Source: Micromonospora sp. U21 (GTDB taxonomy: Bacteria > Actinomycetota > Actinomycetes > Mycobacteriales > Micromonosporaceae). Taken from it: a stretch of DNA of 64,000 nt. Under the pieces are notes generated by a model that worked only from the letters and a program-made list of their open reading frames with translations, had not been told where the DNA came from and ran no database searches. Position numbers and translations under genes: made by a program. This document shows, one piece after another, positions 51,027 to 59,614 of this stretch (the first letter of the stretch is position 1; every line of letters starts with the position of its first letter). Location: NCBI RefSeq assembly GCF_018070045.1, contig NZ_JAGPYK010000014.1:108962-172961 (forward strand), in the 5' to 3' direction.

Positions 51027-53138
51027 ATGCAACGTGGTGTCTACTTCGACGCCTGGTTCCCCCGACAGCACTGCTACCACCCCAGTCTTCCGCCGCGCCG
51101 GCTGCGAATGATCGATGACCTCGTCGACTACCGGGCGACCACGCTGGTCTGGGCGTCCCTGGGCGGTGGCTCGATCTCGTTGCCCTACCTTGAGCAGGAG
51201 GCCTTCGGCGCGGTCGACGCCCGGGCCCGCTTCTACGGCTTCGTCAACGACAGCGAGTTCATCGCCGCCGCGCAGCAACGCGGCATCAAGGTCTTCGGCA
51301 TCGTCTTCGAGGCACAGGGCTGGGAGTTCCCCGCCGAGTTCAGCGACGGGGAGGACGAGATCCTCGCGCTCAACGAGCTGCGGGGCGCCGGACACCGTGA
51401 CTGGATCGGCCTGCGGGAGTTCACCCAGAACCGGTACCCGAAACTGTGGAAGCCGTTCGAGAGCTACTTCCCCGGCGGGCTGCTCAACAGCGACGGCGAG
51501 CCGGTCACCGACCTGATCGAAGAGTGCTGCGCCCGGGACATCCATCAGACGGCGCTGCACGCGCGCTGGGTCGAGTGCCCGGACCGCGAGCACCGGTGCT
51601 ACTACATGGACCGCAACAACCCGGTGTGGCGCGAGTACCTCAAGGCGGTCATCCGGATCCAGATCGACGCGGGCGTCGACGGGGTGCAGCTCGACGAGAC
51701 CGAGCTGCCGCTCGGGTCCCTCCAGTACGGCGGCTGTTTCTGCAAGGACTGCGTGAAGAGTTTCCGGGCGTACCTGAAGGCGCTGCCGGAGAACGAGCGC
51801 AGCCCGCATCTGACCGGCGTCGACCTGGACACCTTCCACTACGGGACGTGGCTGCTCCAACAGGGGTACGACTTCACGGGGCGCCTCGACTCCACGCCGC
51901 TCTACCCGGAGTACTACCGGTTCCAGTGCGAGGCGATCCGGCGCCACTTCGGCGAGCTGGCCACCCACGCCCGCGACTACGCCCGCTCGAAGGGCCGCGA
52001 GGTGCTGGTGTCGGGCAACTTCTTCAACATGGACCCGCAGTACCTGGGCCTGGCCGACGACGTCGACGTCATCGTCACCGAGATGCGCAACACCACCTAC
52101 CGGCAGCCGGAGTGGTACCGCTACGTCGCCGGGTTCGCCGGCGACAAGGACGTCATCGTCGTGGAGAACCCGTACGGCGGCGTGGTGCCCGAACTGGTCG
52201 AGCTGCTCCGCGTGGGCAGGGGGCACGATCTGCTGCGGCTGTCGTGCTACGAGGCGGCGGCGTTCGGCGTCAACATGGCGGTGCCGTACGGCGCCTGGAT
52301 GGGCGCGACGATCCAGGACGCCTTCTACGCACCGCACGACGTCGCCGCCGAGGTGCAGGGGTTCCTCGCCGACAACGAGCGCCTGTTCGACCGCCGCAGC
52401 CGCAACGAGGTCGCGGTCGTCTACAGCGTCGAGAGCAACCGGGCGCTCATCGCCCGGCAGGACATCAGCGACAACCTGCGCAACGCGCGCGACGAGAGCG
52501 TACGAGTGCCCTACCGGCAGGTCACCGAGGCGCTCGCCGCGGCCGCGGTGCCCTTCGACGTCGTCATCTTCCCCGACGCCCGGACGGCGCCGGACCGGAT
52601 CACGGCGGAGAGCCTGCGGCGCTACGACACCGTGCTCCTGCCGGCCTGTACCTACCTGACGGCGGCCCAGGTCGCGGCCCTGCACGGTTACCTCGACGGC
52701 GGCGGGCGGGTCGTGCGGACAGCGGGAATCGGCGACAACCTCGCCGAGGACGAGCGGGCCGTGCTGAACAACCACCCGGGCATGAGCGTGTCCGAGCCGG
52801 CCGACCTGTCGACCCTGCTGCCGCACGGCCCCCAGATCGAGCTCACCGCCACCGCCGGCACGGCCGCCGTCGCCGCCAACACCGCCCGGCTGGCGGACGG
52901 CTCGGTCGCCGTCCACCTCGTCAACTACGACTACCGGCCGGACGACGACGAGGTACGCCCGCTCACCGGGCTCGACCTGCGCGTCCGGCTGCCCGAGCGG
53001 CTGCCGGTGGGCACGGCCTACTCCTGCGACGGCAAGGTGACGCCGGTCGACGTGCGCGTCGACGGGAGGATCCACGCGGTCACGCTGGACGCGCTCGGCC
53101 CGTACGCCATCGTGGTCCTCGAAGGTGGGGCGGAATGA
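51027..53138 (+). CDS. Putative glycoside hydrolase, TIM barrel with GH42-like trimerisation region
   Basis: 703-residue protein without a signal peptide. The N-terminal 400 residues look like an alpha-amylase/GH42-type TIM barrel (MQRGVYFDAWFPRQHCYHP; IDAGVDGVQLDETELPLGSLQYGGCFCKDC; VDVIVTEMRNTTYRQPEWYRYVAG). Glu in QLDETE and Glu in VTEMRN are candidate catalytic acids. The region 440-580 (NEVAVVYSVESNRA...YDTVLLPACTYLTAAQVAALHGYLDGGGRVV) matches the beta-galactosidase trimerisation fold, followed by a small beta domain. Two CxxC-like Cys pairs (CFCKDC) are unusual. Intracellular hydrolysis of an imported oligosaccharide is the likely job; the family is not one I can name. Confidence 0.7.
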   Translation: MQRGVYFDAWFPRQHCYHPSLPPRRLRMIDDLVDYRATTLVWASLGGGSISLPYLEQEAFGAVDARARFYGFVNDSEFIAAAQQRGIKVFGIVFEAQGWEFPAEFSDGEDEILALNELRGAGHRDWIGLREFTQNRYPKLWKPFESYFPGGLLNSDGEPVTDLIEECCARDIHQTALHARWVECPDREHRCYYMDRNNPVWREYLKAVIRIQIDAGVDGVQLDETELPLGSLQYGGCFCKDCVKSFRAYLKALPENERSPHLTGVDLDTFHYGTWLLQQGYDFTGRLDSTPLYPEYYRFQCEAIRRHFGELATHARDYARSKGREVLVSGNFFNMDPQYLGLADDVDVIVTEMRNTTYRQPEWYRYVAGFAGDKDVIVVENPYGGVVPELVELLRVGRGHDLLRLSCYEAAAFGVNMAVPYGAWMGATIQDAFYAPHDVAAEVQGFLADNERLFDRRSRNEVAVVYSVESNRALIARQDISDNLRNARDESVRVPYRQVTEALAAAAVPFDVVIFPDARTAPDRITAESLRRYDTVLLPACTYLTAAQVAALHGYLDGGGRVVRTAGIGDNLAEDERAVLNNHPGMSVSEPADLSTLLPHGPQIELTATAGTAAVAANTARLADGSVAVHLVNYDYRPDDDEVRPLTGLDLRVRLPERLPVGTAYSCDGKVTPVDVRVDGRIHAVTLDALGPYAIVVLEGGAE

Positions 53139-54082
53139 GGATCGCGGTGCTGACCGGTCCGGAGCGGTTCGAGATCGCCGAGGTGCCGCCGCCCGAGATC
53201 CGGCCGGACGAGGTTCTGGTGCGGGTACGGGCCTGCGGGGTTTGCACGTCCGAGCTGGCGGCGTGGAGCGGCGAGCAGCCGTCCGACTATCCCCGCCACC
53301 TCGGTCACGAGGTGAGCGGGACGGTCGCCGCGGTCGGCTCCGATGTGGAATCGTTCGCGGTGGGCGATCCGGTCGGTGTCTGGGTGACCTCCCACGGCTT
53401 CGCCGAGTACGTCGCCGCGAAGGCCGTGCACTGCCGGCCGGCCGGTGACGTCCCGCTCGACGAGGCGTTGGCCGAGCCGCTCGCGTGCGCGGTCAACGCG
53501 GTGGAGGAGGCCGACGTCCGGCTCGGTGACGACGTGGTGCTGATCGGCGCGGGGTTCATGGGCAACCTGGTGCAGAAGCTGGTGCGGCTGCGCGGGGTGC
53601 GGCATCTCATCGTGGCCGACACCCGGCCCGACGCGCTGGAACGGGCGACCGCGCTCGGTGCCACCCGGGTGGTCGACGTGCGCACCGAGTCGCTCGCCGA
53701 CGTCGTCGGTCAGCTGACCGGGGGCCGGGGCGCGGATGTGACGTTCGAATGCACCGGCGGGCAGGCGGCGCTGGATGTGGTCGGTGACGTGACCCGGATG
53801 AGTGGCACGGTCGTGCTCGTCGGGTTCCATCAGGGTGCACCGCGCGCCATCAACCTGGGGCACTGGAACTGGATGGCGTTCGGCATCATCAACGCGCACT
53901 ACCGGGACATCGACACCATCATGCGTGGCGTGACCGTCGGCATGCGTCTGCTCGCCTCGGGCGTGCTGTCGTTGCGCGAGTTGGTGACACACCGCTTCGC
54001 GCCGGACGACATCGGTGCCGCGTTCCGGGCCGCACGCGACAAGCCCGCCGGGTTCGTCAAGGCGACGGTGGTGTTCGACTGA
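53135..54082 (+). CDS. Medium-chain alcohol/polyol dehydrogenase (MDR) lacking the structural zinc lobe
   Basis: NAD(P)-dependent MDR dehydrogenase, 315 aa. Catalytic zinc ligands are in RACGVCTSELAAW (Cys), YPRHLGHEVSG (His-Glu) and ALAEPLACAVNAV (Glu). The Rossmann motif is VVLIGAGFMGNLVQKLVRL. The four-Cys structural zinc lobe of classical alcohol dehydrogenases is absent; the loop is only VGVWVTSHGFAEYVAAKA. FHQGAPRAINLGHWNWMAFGIINAH suggests a special substrate pocket. ATG overlaps the previous stop (ATGA). Last gene before an 18-bp terminator hairpin. Confidence 0.9.
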   Translation: MRIAVLTGPERFEIAEVPPPEIRPDEVLVRVRACGVCTSELAAWSGEQPSDYPRHLGHEVSGTVAAVGSDVESFAVGDPVGVWVTSHGFAEYVAAKAVHCRPAGDVPLDEALAEPLACAVNAVEEADVRLGDDVVLIGAGFMGNLVQKLVRLRGVRHLIVADTRPDALERATALGATRVVDVRTESLADVVGQLTGGRGADVTFECTGGQAALDVVGDVTRMSGTVVLVGFHQGAPRAINLGHWNWMAFGIINAHYRDIDTIMRGVTVGMRLLASGVLSLRELVTHRFAPDDIGAAFRAARDKPAGFVKATVVFD

Positions 54083-54122
54083 CCAACGGTGACACCGCCC
54101 CGGCGGGCGGTGTCACCGTTGG
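54083..54122. terminator. Bidirectional hairpin terminator
   Basis: Perfect 18-bp stem: CCAACGGTGACACCGCCC, loop CGGC, and the exact reverse complement. It starts directly after the stop of the MDR gene and lies before the end of the convergent lacI-family gene, so it can terminate both transcripts. Confidence 0.9.
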
Positions 54123-54139
54123 AGGCTGTCGGGCCGCCC

Positions 54140-55180
54140 TCAGGCGGACTGGCGGACGATCAGCGGGCAGGGCAGGACGGCCTTTCGGCCCTCGCCGTCG
54201 TACGTGCCGTTCATCCTGCTCAGCAGGAGTTCGCCGGACGTCCGGCCGATGTCGTACGCCGGGTTACGGACCGTCGTGAGCGGCGGGTTGACGATGGTGG
54301 CCGCGTCGACGTCGTCGAACCCGACGATGGCGACGTCGGCCGGCACGGCAAGGTGCAGCTCGTGCACGGCGTCGATGGCGCCGATCGCGGTGAGATCGTT
54401 GGCGCAGAACACCGCGTCGGGGCGACGTTCGGGCACCGCCATCAGCAGATGCATCGCCGTGCGGCCGCCTGGCCGCGTCCAGTCGCCGCGCACCATGAGG
54501 TCGGGATCCACCGGAATCCCTTTCTCCAGGAGCGCCTGTCGGTATCCCTCCTCGCGCGCCGACCCGGACGGCAGGGGGCCCTCGATGATCGCGATGCGGC
54601 GCGCGCCCCGCCGGATCAGGTGCGTGACGGCGGCGTGCGAGCCCACCGTGTCGTCCGGCATCACCAGGTCGATGAGCGGGTCGTCGTCGAGGGCGCCGCC
54701 CACACAGACGGCGGGAACGCCCGAGCCCGCGGGGCCCATGCGTACCTGCGCCCCGACCCTTCCTGCGGCCATCACCACCCCGTCCACGCCGCGGTCGAGC
54801 ACGTCGGCGAGGAAGGCGTCCTCCCGTTCCGCGTTGCCGTCGGTGTTGCAGACGTAGGTGCCGTATCCGGCGCCGTCGACCGCGTCGGCGAGCCCGCGGG
54901 TGAGCACGGCGTAGAACGTGTTGGTGATGTCCGGTACGACGACGGCGACCATCCGGGACCGCCGGGTCCGCAGGCTCCGTGCCACGTTGTTGGGTCGGTA
55001 ACCGAGCTGCCGGATCACGTCGCGGACGGTCTCCTGGGTGCCCTCGGCGACCCAGCGCTTGCCGGACAGCACGTGCGAGACGGTGGTCGGGCTGACCCCG
55101 GCGAGCTTCGCCACCTGCACCAGGGTCACCCGGGTCTCGTCGGGCGTCGGTGCCGCCGGCTGCTTGTCGGACATCGACAT
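54140..55180 (-). CDS. LacI-family transcriptional regulator
   Basis: Repressor of 346 aa. The N-terminal HTH and hinge (VTLVQVAKLAGVSPTTVSHVLSGKRWVAEGTQETVRDVIRQLGYRPNNVARSLRT, residues about 17-70) is followed by a periplasmic-binding-protein-like sensor domain (MVAVVVPDITNTFYAVLTRGL; DAVFCANDLTAIGAI; DVAIVGFDD; PLTTVRNPAYDIG). Either ATG 55180 or 55174 may start it; GAGAGGG is better spaced for the second. Four AAAACGTTTT-type palindromes, including one in its own promoter, make it the probable regulator of the surrounding sugar genes. The inducer is presumably a sugar product of the locus. Confidence 0.93.
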   Translation of the reverse strand: MSMSDKQPAAPTPDETRVTLVQVAKLAGVSPTTVSHVLSGKRWVAEGTQETVRDVIRQLGYRPNNVARSLRTRRSRMVAVVVPDITNTFYAVLTRGLADAVDGAGYGTYVCNTDGNAEREDAFLADVLDRGVDGVVMAAGRVGAQVRMGPAGSGVPAVCVGGALDDDPLIDLVMPDDTVGSHAAVTHLIRRGARRIAIIEGPLPSGSAREEGYRQALLEKGIPVDPDLMVRGDWTRPGGRTAMHLLMAVPERRPDAVFCANDLTAIGAIDAVHELHLAVPADVAIVGFDDVDAATIVNPPLTTVRNPAYDIGRTSGELLLSRMNGTYDGEGRKAVLPCPLIVRQSA

Positions 55181-55225
55181 CGCCCTCTCGCGCCGTTGAC
55201 CACTGCGATTTGACTTCGTACGGTA

Positions 55226-55239
55226 GCAAAACGTTTTCG
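55226..55239. promoter_or_regulatory. LacI-type operator 3 (lacI/araC gap)
   Basis: GCAAAACGTTTTCG; the core AAAACGTTTT (55228-55237) is a perfect palindrome. It lies 46 nt upstream of the lacI-family start and 29 nt upstream of the AraC-family start, so both autoregulation and control of the AraC gene are likely. Confidence 0.8.
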
Positions 55240-55267
55240 CGAGCCACGATGCGTCCCGGGAGGCGCG

Positions 55268-56146
55268 ATGACCCGACTCCTCGATCGATACATGATCGAC
55301 GGACTGGTCGAGGGCGACGCCAGCGTCCGGGTGATGCGCCCGCTCCTGCGCGACGTGCCGGCCCACTGGCACGACTACTACGAGCTCGGGCACGTCGTCG
55401 ACGGGTCGGCGCGGCACGTGGTCAATGGTGTGCCCCGCCCGCTCGGGCCCGGCGGCGTCTTCCTGCTGACGCCCACCGACTTCCACGAACTGCGCGTCAC
55501 CTCCGCCGCGCCGCTGTCCTGCTACAACGTCGTCATCGAGCCGCGCGTCGTCGAGCGGTGGCTGGACTCGTTGGGGTCACACCCGGCCGCCGTGACGGGG
55601 CCACCCTGGCTGGCGGACGACTGTGCCGACTTCGGGCCGGACTTCGACCGGCTGTGGCGGGAGTCCGACGGCCGCCGTCCCGGAGCGGCAGCGCTGGCCG
55701 ACGCCGTGCTCGGATGCATCCTCATCGAACTCGCCCGGCGGTGCGTGACCCCTGTGGTCGACGGTGAACCGGACCCGCCGCGGCCGAGGGACGCCGCCGC
55801 CGACATCCGGCGTGCCGTCCAGTACGTCGAGCGGCATTTCCGCGAGCCGCTGACGCTGGCCGAGGTGGCGGCGCACGTGCACCTGTCGCCCAACTACCTG
55901 AGTGAACGGTTCAGCCGACTGGCCGGCACGTCCTTCCAGACGTACCTGCAGAACCGGCGGCTGCGGTTCGCCCGGTCGCTGTTGGCGTCGACCACGCTCG
56001 GCGTCACCGAGATCTGCCACGCGGCCGGCTTCAACAGCCCGTCGCACTTCGGGCGTGCCTACCGGCGCCGGTTCGGTCAGCCGCCCTCGGCCGGGCGCAC
56101 CGTGGGCGACAGCGCCGTCACGGCGCGGGCGCAGAAGAACAGCTGA
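55268..56146 (+). CDS. AraC-family transcriptional regulator with cupin sensor
   Basis: 292-residue activator. The N-terminal cupin domain (VPAHWHDYYELGHVVDGSARHVVNGVPRPLGPGGVFLLTPTDFHEL) probably binds a sugar. Two C-terminal helix-turn-helices are VQYVERHFREPLTLAEVAAHVHLSPNYLSERFSRLAGTSFQTYL and LGVTEICHAAGFNSPSHFGRAYRRRFGQPPS. Divergent from the LacI regulator and directly upstream of the ABC importer, which it may activate. The locus thus seems to have double control, by LacI repression and AraC activation. Confidence 0.92.
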   Translation: MTRLLDRYMIDGLVEGDASVRVMRPLLRDVPAHWHDYYELGHVVDGSARHVVNGVPRPLGPGGVFLLTPTDFHELRVTSAAPLSCYNVVIEPRVVERWLDSLGSHPAAVTGPPWLADDCADFGPDFDRLWRESDGRRPGAAALADAVLGCILIELARRCVTPVVDGEPDPPRPRDAAADIRRAVQYVERHFREPLTLAEVAAHVHLSPNYLSERFSRLAGTSFQTYLQNRRLRFARSLLASTTLGVTEICHAAGFNSPSHFGRAYRRRFGQPPSAGRTVGDSAVTARAQKNS

Positions 56147-56220
56147 TGACGGTTCTGTTGCGTTCGTTACCCGCGATCCCTTGACAAGCCTGGTGCAGGC
56201 GGCAGACCCTAGCCGCAGCA

Positions 56221-56236
56221 TGCCAATCGTTTTGCA
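56221..56236. promoter_or_regulatory. LacI-type operator 4 (sugar importer operon)
   Basis: TGCCAATCGTTTTGCA, identical to operator 2 except one base. It is 60 nt upstream of the solute-binding-protein ATG. It ties the importer to the same regulator as the hydrolase operons. Confidence 0.75.
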
Positions 56237-56296
56237 CAGGGCATCCGAAGTGTGATCTGCACGTCACTGGCCGGCAACGACATTGGGAGTGATCCG

Positions 56297-57616
56297 ATGA
56301 AGTATCGCGCGTCCCGTGGTTCCCTGGCGATGGTCGCGGCGGCGACTGCTGCCGCGCTGGCCCTGACCGGCTGCTCGACCGGTGGGTCCTCGTCAACCGA
56401 CCAAGGCGCCGGAGAGGGCCCGGTTCCCGAGCCCACCGCGCCGGTAACCATCTCGTTCGCCTCCTGGGTCGCCGAGATCCCGGAGATGAAGCAGCTCATC
56501 CAGAAGTTCGAGGCCGAACATCCCAACATCAAGATCGAGGCGCAGAACGTGCCGGCCGAGGAGGCGAACGAGAAGCTGACCGCGCAGATCGCCGGCGGCA
56601 ACCCGCCGGACGTCGCCTACATGGACGCCAGCACCGTGGCCAACTTCGCGTCCCGCAAGGCGCTGGTCAACCTCGACAACTACATCAGCCGCAGCGACAT
56701 CGTGAAGGCCGACGCGTACGTGCCCGCCTTCAAGACCTTCACCACCTTCGAGAAGAACATGTACGGGCTGCCGTTCGACGGCGAGTCGACGGCGCTGTAC
56801 TACCGGACCGACATGTTCGCCGCCGCCGGCCTGATGAGCCCACCGACCACCTGGGAGCAGTACGAGTCGACGGCGAAGGCGCTGACCGACCCGGCGAAGC
56901 GGACCTACGGGCACGCCATGTTCACCAGCTCGCCCGAGGCCGCCTACTACTGGTACCCCTGGCTCTGGCAGAGCGGCGGGCACCTGCTCTCCGAGGACGG
57001 CAAGCAGGTCCTGTTCAACAACGCCGAAGGCAAGAAGGCCGCCGAGTTCTACGTGAACATGGCGAAGTACGCCCCCAAGGACTACCTCAACTCCAACTCG
57101 TACGACGGCCGGCAGGCGTTCGCCAACGGTCAGGTCGGGATGTACGTCGCGGGATCGTGGTTCGCCGGAACCCTCACCGACGAGTTCCCCGCCATCAACG
57201 GCAAGTGGGCCACCGCCCCGCTGCCCCAGGGTTCGGCGGGGTGCGGCACGACGATCGCCGGTGACGCCCTCGTCATCTTCAGCCAGAGCAAGAAGTCCGA
57301 CGCCGCGTGGAAGTTCATCGAGTTCCTCTCCAAGCCCGACAACGTCGCCTTCTGGACCTACAAGTCGAAGGACGGCACGACCCTTCCTCCGATCAGCAGC
57401 CTGCTGGACTCGCCGGACCTGGTGCAGACCAAGCCGGTGCTGGAGGGCTTCGCCGCGGCCATGAAGTGCGGGGTCAGCAACGTGGTCGCCAACCCCGACT
57501 GGCCGAAGATCGAGGAGAGTCTCAACGAGCAGTTGGCCAAGGCGATCTACGGCGAGCAGACGGCCGCCCAGGCGCTCGACGCGGCCGCGGCCGAAGCCGA
57601 GAAGGTCATCAGGTGA
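56297..57616 (+). CDS. ABC sugar importer solute-binding lipoprotein
   Basis: Extracellular sugar-binding protein (family 1, MalE-like), 439 aa. The signal peptide ends in the lipobox ALTGC, so it is a membrane-anchored lipoprotein. VTISFASWVAEIPEMKQLIQKFEAEHPNIKIEAQNVPAEEANEKLTAQIAGGNPPDVAYMD and MYGLPFDGESTALYYRTDMFAAAG are family blocks. Many aromatic residues (YYWYPWLWQSGGH) fit an oligosaccharide ligand. ATG 56297 follows GGGAGTGATCC. First gene of a four-gene operon under operator 4. Confidence 0.93.
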   Translation: MKYRASRGSLAMVAAATAAALALTGCSTGGSSSTDQGAGEGPVPEPTAPVTISFASWVAEIPEMKQLIQKFEAEHPNIKIEAQNVPAEEANEKLTAQIAGGNPPDVAYMDASTVANFASRKALVNLDNYISRSDIVKADAYVPAFKTFTTFEKNMYGLPFDGESTALYYRTDMFAAAGLMSPPTTWEQYESTAKALTDPAKRTYGHAMFTSSPEAAYYWYPWLWQSGGHLLSEDGKQVLFNNAEGKKAAEFYVNMAKYAPKDYLNSNSYDGRQAFANGQVGMYVAGSWFAGTLTDEFPAINGKWATAPLPQGSAGCGTTIAGDALVIFSQSKKSDAAWKFIEFLSKPDNVAFWTYKSKDGTTLPPISSLLDSPDLVQTKPVLEGFAAAMKCGVSNVVANPDWPKIEESLNEQLAKAIYGEQTAAQALDAAAAEAEKVIR

Positions 57617-57665
57617 GGTGTGGGCCGGGCGCGGGCGTGCCGCAGGTTTCGGGGATGGTGACGGC

Positions 57666-58655
57666 ATGACGGCGCTGGCAACCCCGCAGACCCCGTCTCC
57701 CGGTGGGGGCGGCGAGACCGGGCGACGCGCCCCCCGCAAGGGCGGCCGTGGACCCCGCCGACGCGGCCTGCGACGAACGTCGCGGCTGATCTGGCGGGAG
57801 CGCTCGGCGTACGGCTTCCTCGCGCCCGGCCTGATCGTCTTCTCGGTGTTCACCGTGTTCGCACTGCTGTTCGCGTTCTACCTCACGTTCCGGGAATGGA
57901 ACATCCTCGAGCCCGAGACGCCGTTCGTCGGCCTCCAGAACTACCGCGACATGGTCCACGACGAGGACTTCCGCCGGTCGATCATCAATACCGCGTACTT
58001 CACCGGCGCGTCCGTCCCGCTGGGCATGGCCATCGGGCTCGGCGTCGCCCTCCTGCTCAACCAGCCGATCCGCGGCCGGGGCCTGTTCCGGACGCTCTAC
58101 TTCCTGCCGACCATCACGCCGTTCGTGGTGTCGGCCATCGTCTGGAAATGGCTCTACAACGGTGACTTCGGGCCGATCAACTTCTACCTCCTCAAGACCC
58201 ACCTCATCAGCGAGCCACTGGTGTGGCTGTCGAACAAGAACCTGGCGATGCCCGCCGTGGTGCTGATGAGCGTCTGGGCCAGCGTCGGATTCTCGATGGT
58301 GGTCTACCTCGCGGCGTTGCAGGCCATTCCGGACCAGCTCTACGAGTCGGCGCGGATCGACGGGGCGGGGCCGTGGGCCCGGTTCCGGTACGTGACACTC
58401 CCCATGCTCTCGCCCTCGACCCTGTTTCTCATGGTCATGGGCATCATCGGCTCATTCCAGGTCTTCACGCAGATCTACATCATGACCAGCGGCGGCCCGG
58501 TCAACCGGACGACGACGATGGTCTATTACATCTACGAGGCCGCCTTCAAGTTCTACGAGATGGGGTACGCGAGCACCCTCGCCTACGGGTTGTTCGTACT
58601 CCTGCTGGTCTTCACGGCATTCCAGCTCAGGCTCTACAGAAAGGCGGACCTGTGA
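57666..58655 (+). CDS. ABC sugar importer permease (MalF/UgpA type)
   Basis: Integral membrane permease, 329 aa with six helices after a basic Gly/Arg-rich cytoplasmic N-terminus. The EAA loop that contacts the ATPase is LYESARIDGAGPWARFRYVTLP. ATG 57666 lies 49 nt after the binding-protein gene; an upstream GTG at 57618 would add a non-conserved lead. It overlaps the second permease by 4 bp. Confidence 0.92.
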   Translation: MTALATPQTPSPGGGGETGRRAPRKGGRGPRRRGLRRTSRLIWRERSAYGFLAPGLIVFSVFTVFALLFAFYLTFREWNILEPETPFVGLQNYRDMVHDEDFRRSIINTAYFTGASVPLGMAIGLGVALLLNQPIRGRGLFRTLYFLPTITPFVVSAIVWKWLYNGDFGPINFYLLKTHLISEPLVWLSNKNLAMPAVVLMSVWASVGFSMVVYLAALQAIPDQLYESARIDGAGPWARFRYVTLPMLSPSTLFLMVMGIIGSFQVFTQIYIMTSGGPVNRTTTMVYYIYEAAFKFYEMGYASTLAYGLFVLLLVFTAFQLRLYRKADL

Positions 58656-59614
58656 CGGCTACCGTGAAGGACCCGCCGGCCGCCCCGCCGCGGGCGTCGA
58701 CCCCGCCCCGCCGCCCGGTCGTCGCGCGGCGACTGTGGCTGACCTTCTGCTACGCCATCCTCGTGCCGGGCGCGATCCTGTTCGTCGCGCCGTTCGCCTG
58801 GTTGGTGAGCGCCTCGTTCCAGCACGTCGGTGACATCTTCTCCTGGCCCCCGCAGTGGATCCCGAAGAACCCGACCCTCGACGGCTACAAGGGCTTCTTC
58901 GACATCGGCAAGGCCGGCGAGGACGCGCAGGGCAGCGAGGGCGCCTGGCGCTGGTTCCTCAACAGCGCGTTCGTCGCCGGCTCGGTGACGGTGCTGCAAC
59001 TGTTCTTCAACGCCCTGGCCGCCTACACCTTCGCCAAGCGCAAGTTCCCCGGCCGCGACGCCATCTTCCTGGTCTTCCTGGCGACCATGATGGTGCCGCC
59101 GCAGGTGACGCTGATCCCGAACTACCTGGTGCTCAAGCACATCCCGTTCTTCGGGGGCAACGACGTCCTTGGTAACGGCGGCCACGGATGGCTCGACTCG
59201 TACTGGGGCCTGATCCTGCCCGGCGCGGTCAGCGCGTTCGGCATCTTCCTGCTCCGGCAGTACATGATGTCGATCCCGGACGAGCTGCTCGACGCGGCCC
59301 GCATCGATGGTGCCGGAGAGTTCCGGGTCTTCTGGCGGGTGGTCCTGCCGCTGTCCGGACCCGCCCTCGCCGCCACGGCCATCTTCACCTTCACCTACGC
59401 CTGGGAAGACTTCCTCTGGCCGCTCATCGTCATCTCCAGCTCGGACAAGTACACGGCCCCGCTCGGCCTGGCGCTCTTCGTCGTCAAGAACCGGACGTCC
59501 TGGAACCTGTTGATGGCCGGCTCGGTCGTCGCCACGCTCCCCATGGTCATCACCTTCCTGGTGTTCCAGCGCCGATTCATCCAGGGCATCTCGATGAGCG
59601 GGCTCAAGGGATGA
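58652..59614 (+). CDS. ABC sugar importer permease (MalG/UgpE type)
   Basis: Second permease, 320 aa, six helices. EAA loop: LLDAARIDGAGEFRVFWRVVLP. The GTG start overlaps the MalF-type stop (GTGA) and its own stop overlaps the next ATG (ATGA), so the operon is tightly coupled. No ABC ATPase gene accompanies the two permeases; in actinobacteria such importers are usually energised by a shared MsiK-type ATPase encoded elsewhere. Confidence 0.92.
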   Translation: MTATVKDPPAAPPRASTPPRRPVVARRLWLTFCYAILVPGAILFVAPFAWLVSASFQHVGDIFSWPPQWIPKNPTLDGYKGFFDIGKAGEDAQGSEGAWRWFLNSAFVAGSVTVLQLFFNALAAYTFAKRKFPGRDAIFLVFLATMMVPPQVTLIPNYLVLKHIPFFGGNDVLGNGGHGWLDSYWGLILPGAVSAFGIFLLRQYMMSIPDELLDAARIDGAGEFRVFWRVVLPLSGPALAATAIFTFTYAWEDFLWPLIVISSSDKYTAPLGLALFVVKNRTSWNLLMAGSVVATLPMVITFLVFQRRFIQGISMSGLKG

